A stretch of DNA of 64,000 bases. Source: Chitinophaga niabensis. GTDB taxonomy: Bacteria > Bacteroidota > Bacteroidia > Chitinophagales > Chitinophagaceae. Location of the stretch: assembly GCF_039545795.1 (NCBI RefSeq), contig NZ_CP154260.1, forward strand, positions 3,601,001 to 3,665,000. The letters are read 5' to 3'. The notes beneath the pieces were generated by a model. The model ran no database searches. It saw only the letters and a list, made by a program, of their open reading frames with translations, and had not been told where the DNA came from. Below are positions 24,021 to 32,134 of this stretch, piece by piece. Position 1 is the first letter of the stretch, and every line of letters begins with the position of its first letter. The position numbers and the translations under genes were made by a program.

Positions 24021-24605
24021 ATGGACTCACTTATAGATCAAGCCCTCCAGTCTTTTTCAGATCACTATATAGGCCTCTCCCCTGCCTGTGCCGATGCCTT
24101 CCGCGAAATTGCAGAACCAATCTCTGTTCCTAAAAACACCATACTCGTTACGGCTGGCCAGTATTCCGATAGTATGTTCTTCCTGCTTTCCGGGACCATC
24201 CGTGAATACTATCTCAAAGATGGAAAAGATATTACAGACTGGTTTGCCCGTGAACATGAATTCACCTGCGCCATCAATAGTTACTTCCGCAATGTTTCCA
24301 GTGAGCATTACACAGAAACCCTGCAACCCTGTGAAATGGTGCTGATGAGAAGACACTCCCTGATACAGCTCTGCGAGCAGTTTCATGAGTTTGAAACCCT
24401 TAGCCGAATGGCTGTGACCCGTATCATGTTACGCCTGCAGCGCAGGATCGTGAGCATTCAGTTTGAAACGGCTGCACAGCGGTATGCCAATCTTCTAAAA
24501 GTATTACCGGACATTACACAACGTGCATCGCTCGGGCACATTGCTTCTTTCCTGGGCATTACACAGGAAACATTAAGCCGCATCCGGTCTGCTCACAGAG
24601 GCTGA
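24021..24605 (+). CDS. Crp/Fnr-family regulator (cyclic-nucleotide-binding-like)
   Basis: 194 residues from ATG 24021; the longer frame from 23916 is rejected because it runs through the hydrolase end and the hairpin. The N-terminal cNMP-like beta-barrel (about 20-125, ISVPKNTILVTAGQYSDSMFFLLSGTIREYY) lacks the cAMP phosphate cassette (RxxSAxA-type), so it probably does not bind cAMP. The C-terminal HTH contains LGHIASFLGITQETLSRIRS. These single-gene Bacteroidota regulators are common and mostly uncharacterised. Its 3' end overlaps the convergent GNAT gene by 13 bases. Confidence 0.9.
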   Translation: MDSLIDQALQSFSDHYIGLSPACADAFREIAEPISVPKNTILVTAGQYSDSMFFLLSGTIREYYLKDGKDITDWFAREHEFTCAINSYFRNVSSEHYTETLQPCEMVLMRRHSLIQLCEQFHEFETLSRMAVTRIMLRLQRRIVSIQFETAAQRYANLLKVLPDITQRASLGHIASFLGITQETLSRIRSAHRG

Positions 24606-25024
24606 CTGAAGTGATGGGCGGAAATGAAATAACCTTCTTTATGATATACTTTATGCGCAGGATGTAACAGATGTCCTGAATCCAGCTGCACGGAATGGAA
24701 ACCGGCTGTTTTGGCTAATGACCTGATGTAACGCAGTAACAGAGAGGCATAACCTTTCCCCTGGTATTCCGGTAATGTGGCCAGATCATCAATATAAATA
24801 TGTTTACCGGAATGTAGTTTCTGCATGTAGCGGAAACCTGCGAAGGCTACAACCTTTGAGGGCTGATCATCTGCGTTGAGGTAAATGATGTGATAGTTTT
24901 CGCTCTGCATTTCTTTTACCTGTGCTACAATGTCTGTATGCAAAAGATGCGGGCGAAGGGAAAGGATCACTTCCCTGCAGGCTAATATAGCAGCATCGTC
25001 TGATGCGGTATGGACCGTTTTCAT
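24593..25024 (-). CDS. GNAT-family N-acetyltransferase
   Basis: 143 residues, one GNAT domain. Motif A is DDLATLPEYQGKGYASLLL with the acetyl-CoA loop Gln88-Gly-Lys-Gly-Tyr, followed by a VQLDSGHLLHPAHKVYHKEGY strand-helix end. Start codon overlaps the stop of the AhpD-like gene (TAATG), so the two are translationally coupled. Acceptor substrate not visible; small-molecule or drug acetylation is possible. Confidence 0.9.
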   Translation of the reverse strand: MKTVHTASDDAAILACREVILSLRPHLLHTDIVAQVKEMQSENYHIIYLNADDQPSKVVAFAGFRYMQKLHSGKHIYIDDLATLPEYQGKGYASLLLRYIRSLAKTAGFHSVQLDSGHLLHPAHKVYHKEGYFISAHHFSQPL

Positions 25025-25461
25025 TATTCAGGGATTCTGTGTGAGGAAACTCCAATGCGGTTCCAGGCATTGATGGCGATAATATGCATGAGCAGTTCTG
25101 CGGTTCCGGTTTTGCCGAAGTGTTCCAGTGCCTGCTGATACGTTTCTTCTGTTAAACCCTTTTGATGGATGAATGTAATTTCTTCCGTCATGGCCAGAAC
25201 GGTCTTCTCCTGTTCGGAGAATTGCGGGGCATCGCGCCATACGCTGATAAGGTAGATACGTTGTTCTGTTTCACCCAGTTCTCTTGCTTCAATAGTATGT
25301 TTATTAAGGCAATAAGCACAGCCGTTGATCTGGGAAGCCCTGATCTTAATGAGTTCCCGGTGAATGGGATCAATGCTGGTGGTGGTTTCAAATTTGTACA
25401 GGCCCAGCATGGCATTGTAGGCAGCGGGCAATATGTCTTTCAGGAGGAATCTTTCTTTCAT
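25024..25461 (-). CDS. Carboxymuconolactone decarboxylase / AhpD-like protein
   Basis: 145 residues, AhpD-like helical fold with C48-A-Y-C51 and His55 as in the copy at 3033-3461 (same spacing, different flanks), so a resolvable thiol pair. Peroxide or aldehyde detoxification is typical for the family. First gene of a two-gene operon with the GNAT protein. A -7 box lies 4 bases before its ATG and a TGGACCAT palindrome covers the region behind it, so it is probably repressor-controlled. Confidence 0.9.
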   Translation of the reverse strand: MKERFLLKDILPAAYNAMLGLYKFETTTSIDPIHRELIKIRASQINGCAYCLNKHTIEARELGETEQRIYLISVWRDAPQFSEQEKTVLAMTEEITFIHQKGLTEETYQQALEHFGKTGTAELLMHIIAINAWNRIGVSSHRIPE

Positions 25462-25465
25462 GGTA

Positions 25466-25473
25466 CAAATTTA
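25466..25473 (-). promoter_or_regulatory. -7 box TAAATTTG, 4 bases before ATG of AhpD-like gene
   Basis: Perfect TAnnTTTG on the minus strand. The remaining 4 bases (TACC) to the ATG at 25461 predict a leaderless mRNA. Confidence 0.55.
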
Positions 25474-25482
25474 AAAGGGCAT

Positions 25483-25525
25483 TGGACCATTTTTATAGTC
25501 CACATTTTAATTAACAGATGGTCCA
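25483..25525. promoter_or_regulatory. Candidate operator: TGGACCAT half-sites
   Basis: TGGACCAT (25483-25490), 4 bases, ATAGTCCA (25495-25502) form a near-perfect inverted repeat, and a third half-site ATGGTCCA occurs at 25518-25525. It sits over the -33 region of the AhpD-GNAT promoter and between it and the divergent glycosyltransferase gene. Half-sites of this GGACCA type are, from memory, used by some MocR-type GntR regulators; no such gene is in the window. Confidence 0.5.
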
Positions 25526-25584
25526 GTGATCATTTTTTGATCTGGATCAAAGGAAAGATCATTTGGCTGCAGCAACTTTGTGAC

Positions 25585-26934
25585 ATGGCAAAACGTTACC
25601 TCTTCACTGTGCTGCCCACCAATGACCTGGGATTACTGACACGCTCGCTGCCGGTAGCCAAAGCATTGCAGAAAAAAGGGAAGACCGTTATGTTCTCCCA
25701 TCCGGCCAGGGCTCCCCGCAAACTTATTGCAGATGCAGGTTTTGAGAACCTGCTGCCTACACATCCTTTGTATGAGATCAGCTTTAATGGTTTACACTGG
25801 AAAGATATTTTCACTTCTTCTGCAGTGAGGAACCATCATGGCGGTGCATTTAATTTCATAAAAGAACTGGTGAAGTCCATTCCTTACCGCGCAGCGCCGG
25901 CCAGCCATGAAATATGGGATATGGACCATGCCTTTGCCATCACGGGTTTACTGAATGCCAATTTCATCAAAGCGCAGTGTGAAGTATATATGCAGGTGAT
26001 CCGTGCATCTGCAGCAGATGTGGTGGTGGATTTCTGGAATCCTTTTGCCTGTATTGCAGCAAAGAAACTGGGCGTTCCGCTGATCACGATCAACCAGGGA
26101 GATGCATTACCCGGCACAAAAGGTTTTATCTGGTGGAAGGAAAGACCGGAGGGCACTCCTTCCGTTGTACCTGCCATCAATAAAGTATTACGTTCTTATG
26201 GGTTAGCGGCAATAAAACAGGTGGAAGAGATCACCAGGGGCGACCTGTCTCTTGTTACAGGCATGCCGGAAACAGATCCATTACAGGGAGATGATCATCG
26301 TTACATAGGCCCTTTGCTGTGGCAGGACTCGCGGATACCTCAGCCAGCCTGGCTACAGAACATACCGGACGACAAACCGCTTGTATGGCTGTATACCAGC
26401 AACCCTTCCTACAATGGCAGAAGCAGAATCTTTGATTCAGATAAAATGCTGCAGCCTTGCTTTGATGCACTGGCAGATGAAGATTATTATGTAGTGGTCA
26501 CAACAGGACATCATCCTTTGCCAAAATCCATTAAGGTGCCTGCGAACTTTATGCAGCTGCCTTATGTGCCGGGTTTATTTATGGCGGAAAGAAGTGATCT
26601 GCTGATCCATCATGGTGGCTATGGTTCCTGCCAGACGGGACTTTATTGCGGAACACCTTCTCTCATCTTCCCCACTTTTTCTGAACGGGAAAGTAATGCC
26701 AGGAGGATGCAGGCATTGGGTGCGGCAGAGTTTATACTACCACATGAGTATGCAGCAGAAACGATTAAAAATAAAGTCAAACAACTCATTCATTCACCTG
26801 CATATAGTACTGCAGCTAAAGCACATGGCAATCAACTGAAAAGTTATGGCGGTATTACAAAAGCCGTTGAGCTGATAGAACAATTTGTTCCGCCCAATGA
26901 CTGCGAGGGATGGCCGGAGTTCTTCTACAGATAG
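25585..26934 (+). CDS. UDP-glycosyltransferase (GT1, MGT-like)
   Basis: 449 residues from ATG 25585; the frame upstream to 25162 is antisense to the AhpD-like gene and rejected. GT-B fold: N-terminal Rossmann half (LFTVLPTNDLGLLTRSLPVAKALQKKGK) and C-terminal donor-binding half with DLLIHHGGYGSCQTGLYCGTPSL and FPTFSERESNARRMQALGAAEFI, the signature region of macrolide-type and related glycosyltransferases. It transfers sugar from a nucleotide donor to a small lipophilic acceptor; the acceptor is not known. Box CAACTTTG lies 4 bases before the ATG. Its 3' end overlaps the convergent EreA/ChaN-like gene by 10 bases. Confidence 0.88.
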   Translation: MAKRYLFTVLPTNDLGLLTRSLPVAKALQKKGKTVMFSHPARAPRKLIADAGFENLLPTHPLYEISFNGLHWKDIFTSSAVRNHHGGAFNFIKELVKSIPYRAAPASHEIWDMDHAFAITGLLNANFIKAQCEVYMQVIRASAADVVVDFWNPFACIAAKKLGVPLITINQGDALPGTKGFIWWKERPEGTPSVVPAINKVLRSYGLAAIKQVEEITRGDLSLVTGMPETDPLQGDDHRYIGPLLWQDSRIPQPAWLQNIPDDKPLVWLYTSNPSYNGRSRIFDSDKMLQPCFDALADEDYYVVVTTGHHPLPKSIKVPANFMQLPYVPGLFMAERSDLLIHHGGYGSCQTGLYCGTPSLIFPTFSERESNARRMQALGAAEFILPHEYAAETIKNKVKQLIHSPAYSTAAKAHGNQLKSYGGITKAVELIEQFVPPNDCEGWPEFFYR

Positions 26935-27971
26935 TCCTTTGCGAATAAGATAAGATCTGCACTGTTGCTCAACTTCCTGTTATTTACCTGTTGTGCGGGA
27001 AGAACAGTAGCCCGGCAGGAAGTATCCATGTATCTATTGTACAATGTGGCCAGTGTTTCTGCACGGAATAAACCTGTGTAGGGAATGATACCTTTAGGGC
27101 TGTAAGCATCTTTATAAACAGACATAAAGGTGAGCACCTTTCCTGCGAAATTATTTTCTTTCTTCAAACTATTAGGTAAGGATGAAGGGGTATTATAAGT
27201 AGTATGCGCCTGGCCAAAGAAACCTACAAAAGTAGTTATGTTGTTATCCCTCAAAGCCTCTGCCAGGTGACGGTACATTACTTTGTTCCGGGGAATGGCC
27301 CTTTGTGTAATAGGACAATCATTACGAACAATGCGGCTGACCAGCGGATATCTTTCTCCATACAATGCTTTCACGTCTTTATCTTTTGCACGGAATTCAG
27401 ATTGAATATAACACAGCAGTTCTTCAAACGCCGGATCAAATGCATTGAGTGTATGTGATGCTGCCATGCGGTTAAATACATCCTGCAAACTGGCAGGAAC
27501 GGGTGTTGCAACTGCCAGCACCCTCAGTACTTCTGTTCTTTCAAAATCAACGCCATGGATCACAAGGCGCTTCGCTGCAGGTAATGTAATATTATAGGCA
27601 TGCAGGCCTTTCCAGAAATCCTGGTAATGATGATCCGTATACACCAGGCCATGAATAAGCGCAGTATCGCCTGTTGTTAAATATTGATTGAAAAGATAAG
27701 CTGCAGCTATGCCCACTTCCATAAACACATCCTTTATGCCATATCCGGCATGCAGGTGTTTGATCAGGTGGAGCTTCCACTCGGGTTCAAAATGTACGTT
27801 ATGTGTTTCCCCGTAAAGGATGGCTTTGTAACGTTGCGGGGTCATCAGGCTGTCCATCAGCGATGTGTTGTACACCATCCGGTTGGAGCTGCCAATATAA
27901 GAGGCTGCACATTGTGCAGAAAGTTTGCCGGAGAGTAACAGGCAAATAATCAGGCTAATACAGGGCTTCAT
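26925..27971 (-). CDS. Secreted EreA/ChaN-like superfamily protein
   Basis: 348 residues. Signal peptide 1-19 (ends KLSAQ). The core has ILYGETHNVHFEPEWKLHLIKHL, the Gly-Glu-Thr-His motif shared by the erythromycin esterase (EreA), ChaN haem-binding and TIKI-type groups. It is followed by VFMEVG, VIHGVDFER and a FVGFFGQAHTTYN strand with the last conserved His. Periplasmic. Hydrolase activity is plausible because Glu and His of the EreA catalytic set are present, but macrolide esterase function is not shown. Convergent with the glycosyltransferase. Confidence 0.7.
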   Translation of the reverse strand: MKPCISLIICLLLSGKLSAQCAASYIGSSNRMVYNTSLMDSLMTPQRYKAILYGETHNVHFEPEWKLHLIKHLHAGYGIKDVFMEVGIAAAYLFNQYLTTGDTALIHGLVYTDHHYQDFWKGLHAYNITLPAAKRLVIHGVDFERTEVLRVLAVATPVPASLQDVFNRMAASHTLNAFDPAFEELLCYIQSEFRAKDKDVKALYGERYPLVSRIVRNDCPITQRAIPRNKVMYRHLAEALRDNNITTFVGFFGQAHTTYNTPSSLPNSLKKENNFAGKVLTFMSVYKDAYSPKGIIPYTGLFRAETLATLYNRYMDTSCRATVLPAQQVNNRKLSNSADLILFAKDYL

Positions 27972-28029
27972 GCTGGTTCAAATAGGATGGGTTGTGCTTC
28001 ACACCCATCCAAACATAAAGCTTTTTTAC

Positions 28030-28578
28030 TTATGAAGCTAAAGGCACTGCTTGTTTTGCAAAGAATTCTGCGATCTGCTCCCAGTTATCAAACCTGTTAT
28101 AATCCTCGTAATTGGCATTGTGCGGTTGGGAGAACAGCAACCTTTCGCCATTGAAATACTTAAGGTTCTTGTCGTAATCATCGATCATGTAATCTGCCTG
28201 CACAATGGTTTTAAGACCACAGAACACCATATTCTTCCAACTGATGAAGGGGAAGTGCTCATTCAGCCATTCTACTTTTTCTGAGAGGGATTGTGGAAAT
28301 TCTACCGCAGCGGAAACAATGAACACCTCGTATTCTTCCATCAGGGCCTTGATCGCTTCCTGGCTGCCAGGCATTACCGGGGCCGTTCTGAAGAAACCGG
28401 GGGTATGCAGGAACTCACGGATCAATTCTCCGTTGGAGAAACCTGTAGGTTCGGGTTTGCCATTCAGCTGTTCCACCGGCACCAGTTCTCCTGTGCGTTT
28501 TGCGTACCAGTCTATGTAATGGGAAACAATATCCGCCATTACGCCGTCCATATCTATTGCTATTCTTTTTCTTGCCAT
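28030..28578 (-). CDS. 5'(3')-deoxyribonucleotidase-like HAD phosphatase
   Basis: 182 residues, HAD fold of the NT5C type: Asp9-x-Asp11 in IAIDMDGVMADI (nucleophile and acid), a capping helix region with GFFRTAPVMPGSQEAIKAL, motif II VSAAVEFPQ and the metal site DYMIDDYDKN. Removes phosphate from (deoxy)nucleoside monophosphates in the cytoplasm. Promoter box TAACTTTG lies 16 bases upstream and is covered by a TGCAATATT palindrome shared with the divergent DeoR gene, so control by that repressor is likely. Confidence 0.9.
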   Translation of the reverse strand: MARKRIAIDMDGVMADIVSHYIDWYAKRTGELVPVEQLNGKPEPTGFSNGELIREFLHTPGFFRTAPVMPGSQEAIKALMEEYEVFIVSAAVEFPQSLSEKVEWLNEHFPFISWKNMVFCGLKTIVQADYMIDDYDKNLKYFNGERLLFSQPHNANYEDYNRFDNWEQIAEFFAKQAVPLAS

Positions 28579-28587
28579 ATTCTGCTA

Positions 28588-28658
28588 TTTATTGCAAAGT
28601 TATGCAATATTCGGTAATTCGCCAATAGGAAAACTGCAATATTTTACATAATATTGCA
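28588..28658. promoter_or_regulatory. Two TGCAATATT palindromes between nucleotidase and deoR genes
   Basis: Site 1: TTTATTGCA (28588-28596), 6 bases, TGCAATATT (28603-28611), covering the nucleotidase -7 box TAACTTTG (28595-28602, minus). Site 2: TGCAATATT (28635-28643), 6 bases, AATATTGCA (28650-28658), covering a deoR -7-like TAATATTG (28649-28656). TTATGCAATATT (28600-28611) and AATATTGCATAA (28650-28661) are an exact 12-base inverted pair. Both boxes lie 16 bases from their ATG. Confidence 0.7.
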
Positions 28659-28672
28659 TAAAACAGCAAAAG

Positions 28673-29419
28673 ATGTTAAGAGAAGAGCGCCTTGAATTCA
28701 TTCTCAGGAAGTTACAGACGGACCAGAAAGTGCTGCAAACGGAGTTAAGTAACGATCTGCAGGTTTCTGAAGATACGGTACGCCGGGACCTGGATTCCCT
28801 GGCGCAAAATGGCCTTTTAATAAAAGTGAGAGGTGGTGCCATCCCCCACTCCCCCAATCCATATCCTTTTAAAGAAAGATTGCAGTATCATGAAGATGAT
28901 AAGAAGAACATTGCCCGTAAGGCATTGAGCTTATTACATAATGGTCAGACGGTGATCCTCGATGGCGGTACTTCTACCCTTACCCTGGTGAAATTATTTC
29001 CGCCTAACCTCCAACTTACGGTTGTTACCAATAGTGTGCCTATTGTAGCACAGCTGATAGAACATCCCGGCGTGCAGGTGATCTTTACAGGAGGAAGGGT
29101 GAATAAAGATTCTCAGACATCCGGTGGACTGAACACCATCCGCACAATTCAAAACCTGCGGGCAGACCTCTGTTTCCTGGGTGTTTGCAGTTTACACCCT
29201 GATGCCGGTGTAACAGGACTTGATTTTGAAGAAGCAGAAGTAAAATCAGCGATGGTAAAGGCAGCAAATAAAGTAGTAGCGCTGGCTACCAGTGACAAGA
29301 TGGGCACCGGGGAGACTTTTAAAGTATGTGAGATCACAGATATTGATACCATTGTTACAGATAATCCTTCGCTGGAACTTTTTAATCCTTATATTAAGTT
29401 GGGTTTACAGGTGATGTAG
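28673..29419 (+). CDS. DeoR/GlpR-family transcriptional repressor
   Basis: 248 residues. N-terminal DeoR HTH (1-57: MLREERLEFILRKLQTDQKV...LQVSEDTVRRDLDSLAQNG) and a C-terminal ISOCOT-type sugar-phosphate sensor with VILDGGTSTLTLVKLF, VVTNSVPIVAQL, VIFTGGRVN and the conserved LGVCSLHPDAGVTG and ALATSDKMG. It senses a sugar phosphate. Divergent from the nucleotidase gene across two symmetric operators, so autoregulation is likely. Overlaps the convergent BrkB gene by 26 bases. Confidence 0.93.
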   Translation: MLREERLEFILRKLQTDQKVLQTELSNDLQVSEDTVRRDLDSLAQNGLLIKVRGGAIPHSPNPYPFKERLQYHEDDKKNIARKALSLLHNGQTVILDGGTSTLTLVKLFPPNLQLTVVTNSVPIVAQLIEHPGVQVIFTGGRVNKDSQTSGGLNTIRTIQNLRADLCFLGVCSLHPDAGVTGLDFEEAEVKSAMVKAANKVVALATSDKMGTGETFKVCEITDIDTIVTDNPSLELFNPYIKLGLQVM

Positions 29420-30341
29420 TTGTTTTTTCGGGGATAACACCTTTTGATTCCACTTCCACCTGTTCCACCCATACTGCATAGTTATTCGGGTAGATCCTTT
29501 CTCCTTTATGCTGTACATACTCGCGGGTAAAAGCAGCGCCGAAATACAGGATGGCTGCGGAATAATATACCCATACCAGTAAGATCACCAAAGAACCTGC
29601 TGCGCCATAGGTACTGCCGATACTGCTGTTACCGAGATAAAGCCCGATACCGAATTTACCCAGCATAAATAAAACGCTTGTTGTCATGGCCCCTACCCAT
29701 ACATGCCGCCATTTCACTTTTGCATCCGGCAATACTTTAAAGATCACGGCAAATAAAGCAGTAATAGTAATAAAAGTAACGATAAGGTTAACGATATAAA
29801 CAACAATAGCAGTAGGCAGCAGCGCACTCAGCCTGCTCATCAGCACTTCTATAATACCATGGATCACCAGTGATACCACCATCACAAAACCAAGACTGAT
29901 CACAAGAGAGAAAGACAATAAACGGGTGAGGACAATTTTCAACAATCCCTTTCCTTTTTTAGGTTTCGCTTTTAAACGCCAGATCAGGTTAATGGAATCC
30001 TGGATCTCTGTAAAAACCCCGGTGGCTCCGATGATCAGCGTAATAAGCCCTATAATGGCAGACCATCCGAGGTCGGTTGACAAGGCTGTGTTCTTAATGA
30101 TCTCCTGTATCTGCCCGGCGGCAGAGGACCCTAAAAGCCCCCGGAGCTCTCCATACAACTTCCCTTCTATGGCTTCCCTGCCCAGGAAGATATCACCGCA
30201 ATACAGGGCCACAATGATCATGGGCGCAATGGAAAATACCGTGGAATAAGCAAGGGAGGCACTTAATTTCAGGATCTTATCATCAATGAAATCGATGCCT
30301 GCGCATTTGAACATTTCCCACCAATGTTTTATAGCGTTCAT
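29394..30341 (-). CDS. YihY/BrkB-family inner-membrane protein
   Basis: 315 residues, six hydrophobic segments starting near residue 27 (LSASLAYSTVFSIAPMIIVALY). The family stretches are IIGLITLIIGATGVFTEIQDSINLIW, the polar loop KAKPKKGKGLL and the late IGLYLGNSSIGSTYGAAGSLVILLVWVYYSAAILYFGAAFTREY, a hallmark of BrkB/YihY. Once named ribonuclease BN in error; a transporter or membrane-organising role is likelier. Monocistronic; a terminator of the SusC/D2 operon lies behind its start. Confidence 0.92.
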   Translation of the reverse strand: MNAIKHWWEMFKCAGIDFIDDKILKLSASLAYSTVFSIAPMIIVALYCGDIFLGREAIEGKLYGELRGLLGSSAAGQIQEIIKNTALSTDLGWSAIIGLITLIIGATGVFTEIQDSINLIWRLKAKPKKGKGLLKIVLTRLLSFSLVISLGFVMVVSLVIHGIIEVLMSRLSALLPTAIVVYIVNLIVTFITITALFAVIFKVLPDAKVKWRHVWVGAMTTSVLFMLGKFGIGLYLGNSSIGSTYGAAGSLVILLVWVYYSAAILYFGAAFTREYVQHKGERIYPNNYAVWVEQVEVESKGVIPEKTTTSPVNPT

Positions 30342-30366
30342 ACAGCAGTGAATACAAAAACCCTGC

Positions 30367-30399
30367 TAAAAAAAATTCCCCGCCAGACGCCGGGGAATT
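30367..30399 (-). terminator. Rho-independent terminator of SusC/D2 operon (minus)
   Basis: Arms 30374-30382 and 30391-30399 pair perfectly (9 bp) with an 8-base loop. On the minus strand a run of eight T follows, about 36 bases after the SusD stop. Confidence 0.88.
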
Positions 30400-30434
30400 A
30401 TGCTTAGGTTACTGTTTCTCAACCGGGACGGGGG

Positions 30435-32111
30435 TTAGTTGCCCTCCCCGAAATTCGGACTTGTTTTATCAAACCATAAACGTTGTGTACTTAAAGAAGG
30501 AATACTTCTGTCTCCGGGTGTAAAGCCCTGATCCTGCTGGCTCTTCGTCCAGTTATTAGTATTGGTGCCTAATGGCGGTTCATTGATGGCATACCTGCGC
30601 GGAATGGGTTCATTCCAGGTATTACGTTTGTAATAGGTAGAAGTATTCTTTGGATAACCTGTTCTTCTGCAGAATGTAAAGGCTTCGTTACCCAATCTGT
30701 AGAAGTTGAGGTACTGCTGGATGTAAATACGTTCGAGGTTATTTACACCATTGAACTTCACATTTACATTGTTCTGATAAGCCAGCACTTCTGCATCACC
30801 ATTACCGGTAAGGCCGGTAGTGGATTCTGCTGCAACGGCAATGGCATTCATGGTTCTGATAGAAGATTCGATGCCCCTGTTATACCATTGCTCTGCGGTA
30901 CCTTTTGTATCAAAACCGGCACCATATCCTTTCTGAATGAACTCTGCAATATAGAAGCAGGTTTCTGCACGGGTTACCATGTAGTCCAGCATCTTTCCTG
31001 TTCTGAAATTACCGTAACGGGGAGCAAAGAACTTTTTATTGATAGGGCTGTACAAACGGTATTTGGTGAACTGGCTCACTTCAAATGCCGTTTTGTAAAA
31101 CGCAGCATTCACAGGGTCTGTTGTCCAGTCTGCAGGGCCGCCCTGGTATTGAACTAATGGGTCGTTGATATTAATGAAGGCCGGTAAGGTTTTGGCATAC
31201 TTCGTTAAAGAATCTTTGAAAGAGCCGGTGAGATCATTGGGTTGAAAATAAATAGGCAAACGCGGATCATTGGTCAGCTTCAGAAAGGTCATGATAGATG
31301 ATGTGGCAAAGCGCGGACTGCGGTAATCAATATCATTGCCGATAGGATTATGTTCCGGCCTGTCGTATACAAACTGGGAACCATCATCAATAGGCCCGAT
31401 AGCATTCTGCATCACTTCTTTGAAGATCCTTGTAGCAGCGGCTGCATCCTGCCTTTCATAACGTACGGCAATACGCAGTTTGAGGGTGTTTGCCAGTTTG
31501 GCCCAGCTGGCCCAGTTATTCTTATAAATGAAATCAGAGCTGCCAAAATTCACCTGTCCTGCTGCAGTACCGGATAATGAATCCACTGCATCCGTTAGTT
31601 CCTTCAGCCATGTATCGTAAAGTTTCTTCTGATCGTCATATACAGGCGTATACAATTGTTCTGTTCTTCCTTTGATAGCTTCAGTATAAGGCATAGACCC
31701 ATTCATATCTGTTACTTTCAATCCATGCAGCACCTGTACTACAACAGTAGCAGCGCGCATATTGCGGTAACGGGCCTTATCCGCTCTCTGTTCAATCTGT
31801 TTCCTGATCTCAAAGAGATTGGGCAGGATATTGCTGTAGTATACACCATACCTGCTATTGACATTCGTAGACAGTTCATAAGGATCTGTGGTCATGTGCT
31901 GTGAAAAGCGCAGCAACTGTTCCAGGTTTTCCCAGATCCATTCCGTACCCTGATAGGTTTCCAGGTTATCCAGGGACAAAGCAAATAATGCATTAAGATC
32001 CGGCGATGTTACTACGCTGGGATCTGTGTTGATATTCTCAAAATCCTTTGTACAGGAATTTACCAGCAGCACCGTTGCACTTATGAGGATGTATATGCGT
32101 AATTTTTTCAT
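30435..32111 (-). CDS. SusD-like nutrient-binding outer-membrane lipoprotein (SusD_2 type)
   Basis: 558 residues. Lipobox VNSC (Cys near 20), then TKDFENINTDPSVVTSPDLNALF, typical of the second SusD family (SusD_like_2). TPR-like helical body (VVVQVLHGLKVTDMNGSMPYTEAIKG), a Tyr-rich C-terminal region (YLNFYRLGNEAFTFCRRTGYPK). Outer-leaflet partner of the SusC at 32135-35860, 23 bases downstream of it. No enzyme is encoded in the operon; this subgroup is often linked with non-glycan or unknown substrates. Confidence 0.93.
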   Translation of the reverse strand: MKKLRIYILISATVLLVNSCTKDFENINTDPSVVTSPDLNALFALSLDNLETYQGTEWIWENLEQLLRFSQHMTTDPYELSTNVNSRYGVYYSNILPNLFEIRKQIEQRADKARYRNMRAATVVVQVLHGLKVTDMNGSMPYTEAIKGRTEQLYTPVYDDQKKLYDTWLKELTDAVDSLSGTAAGQVNFGSSDFIYKNNWASWAKLANTLKLRIAVRYERQDAAAATRIFKEVMQNAIGPIDDGSQFVYDRPEHNPIGNDIDYRSPRFATSSIMTFLKLTNDPRLPIYFQPNDLTGSFKDSLTKYAKTLPAFININDPLVQYQGGPADWTTDPVNAAFYKTAFEVSQFTKYRLYSPINKKFFAPRYGNFRTGKMLDYMVTRAETCFYIAEFIQKGYGAGFDTKGTAEQWYNRGIESSIRTMNAIAVAAESTTGLTGNGDAEVLAYQNNVNVKFNGVNNLERIYIQQYLNFYRLGNEAFTFCRRTGYPKNTSTYYKRNTWNEPIPRRYAINEPPLGTNTNNWTKSQQDQGFTPGDRSIPSLSTQRLWFDKTSPNFGEGN

Positions 32112-32134
32112 GTTGCTTCTTTTTCATGATGAAT

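Noticed and set aside
25162..25584. N-terminal extension of the glycosyltransferase frame (141 codons)
   Set aside because: It is antisense to the AhpD-like gene and crosses its promoter and operator; the GT-B fold begins at ATG 25585.
28579..28672. Intergenic hairpins as a riboswitch between nucleotidase and deoR
   Set aside because: The symmetry is explained by paired operator half-sites centred on both -7 boxes; the sequence is upstream of the RNA starts, so not transcribed as a leader.
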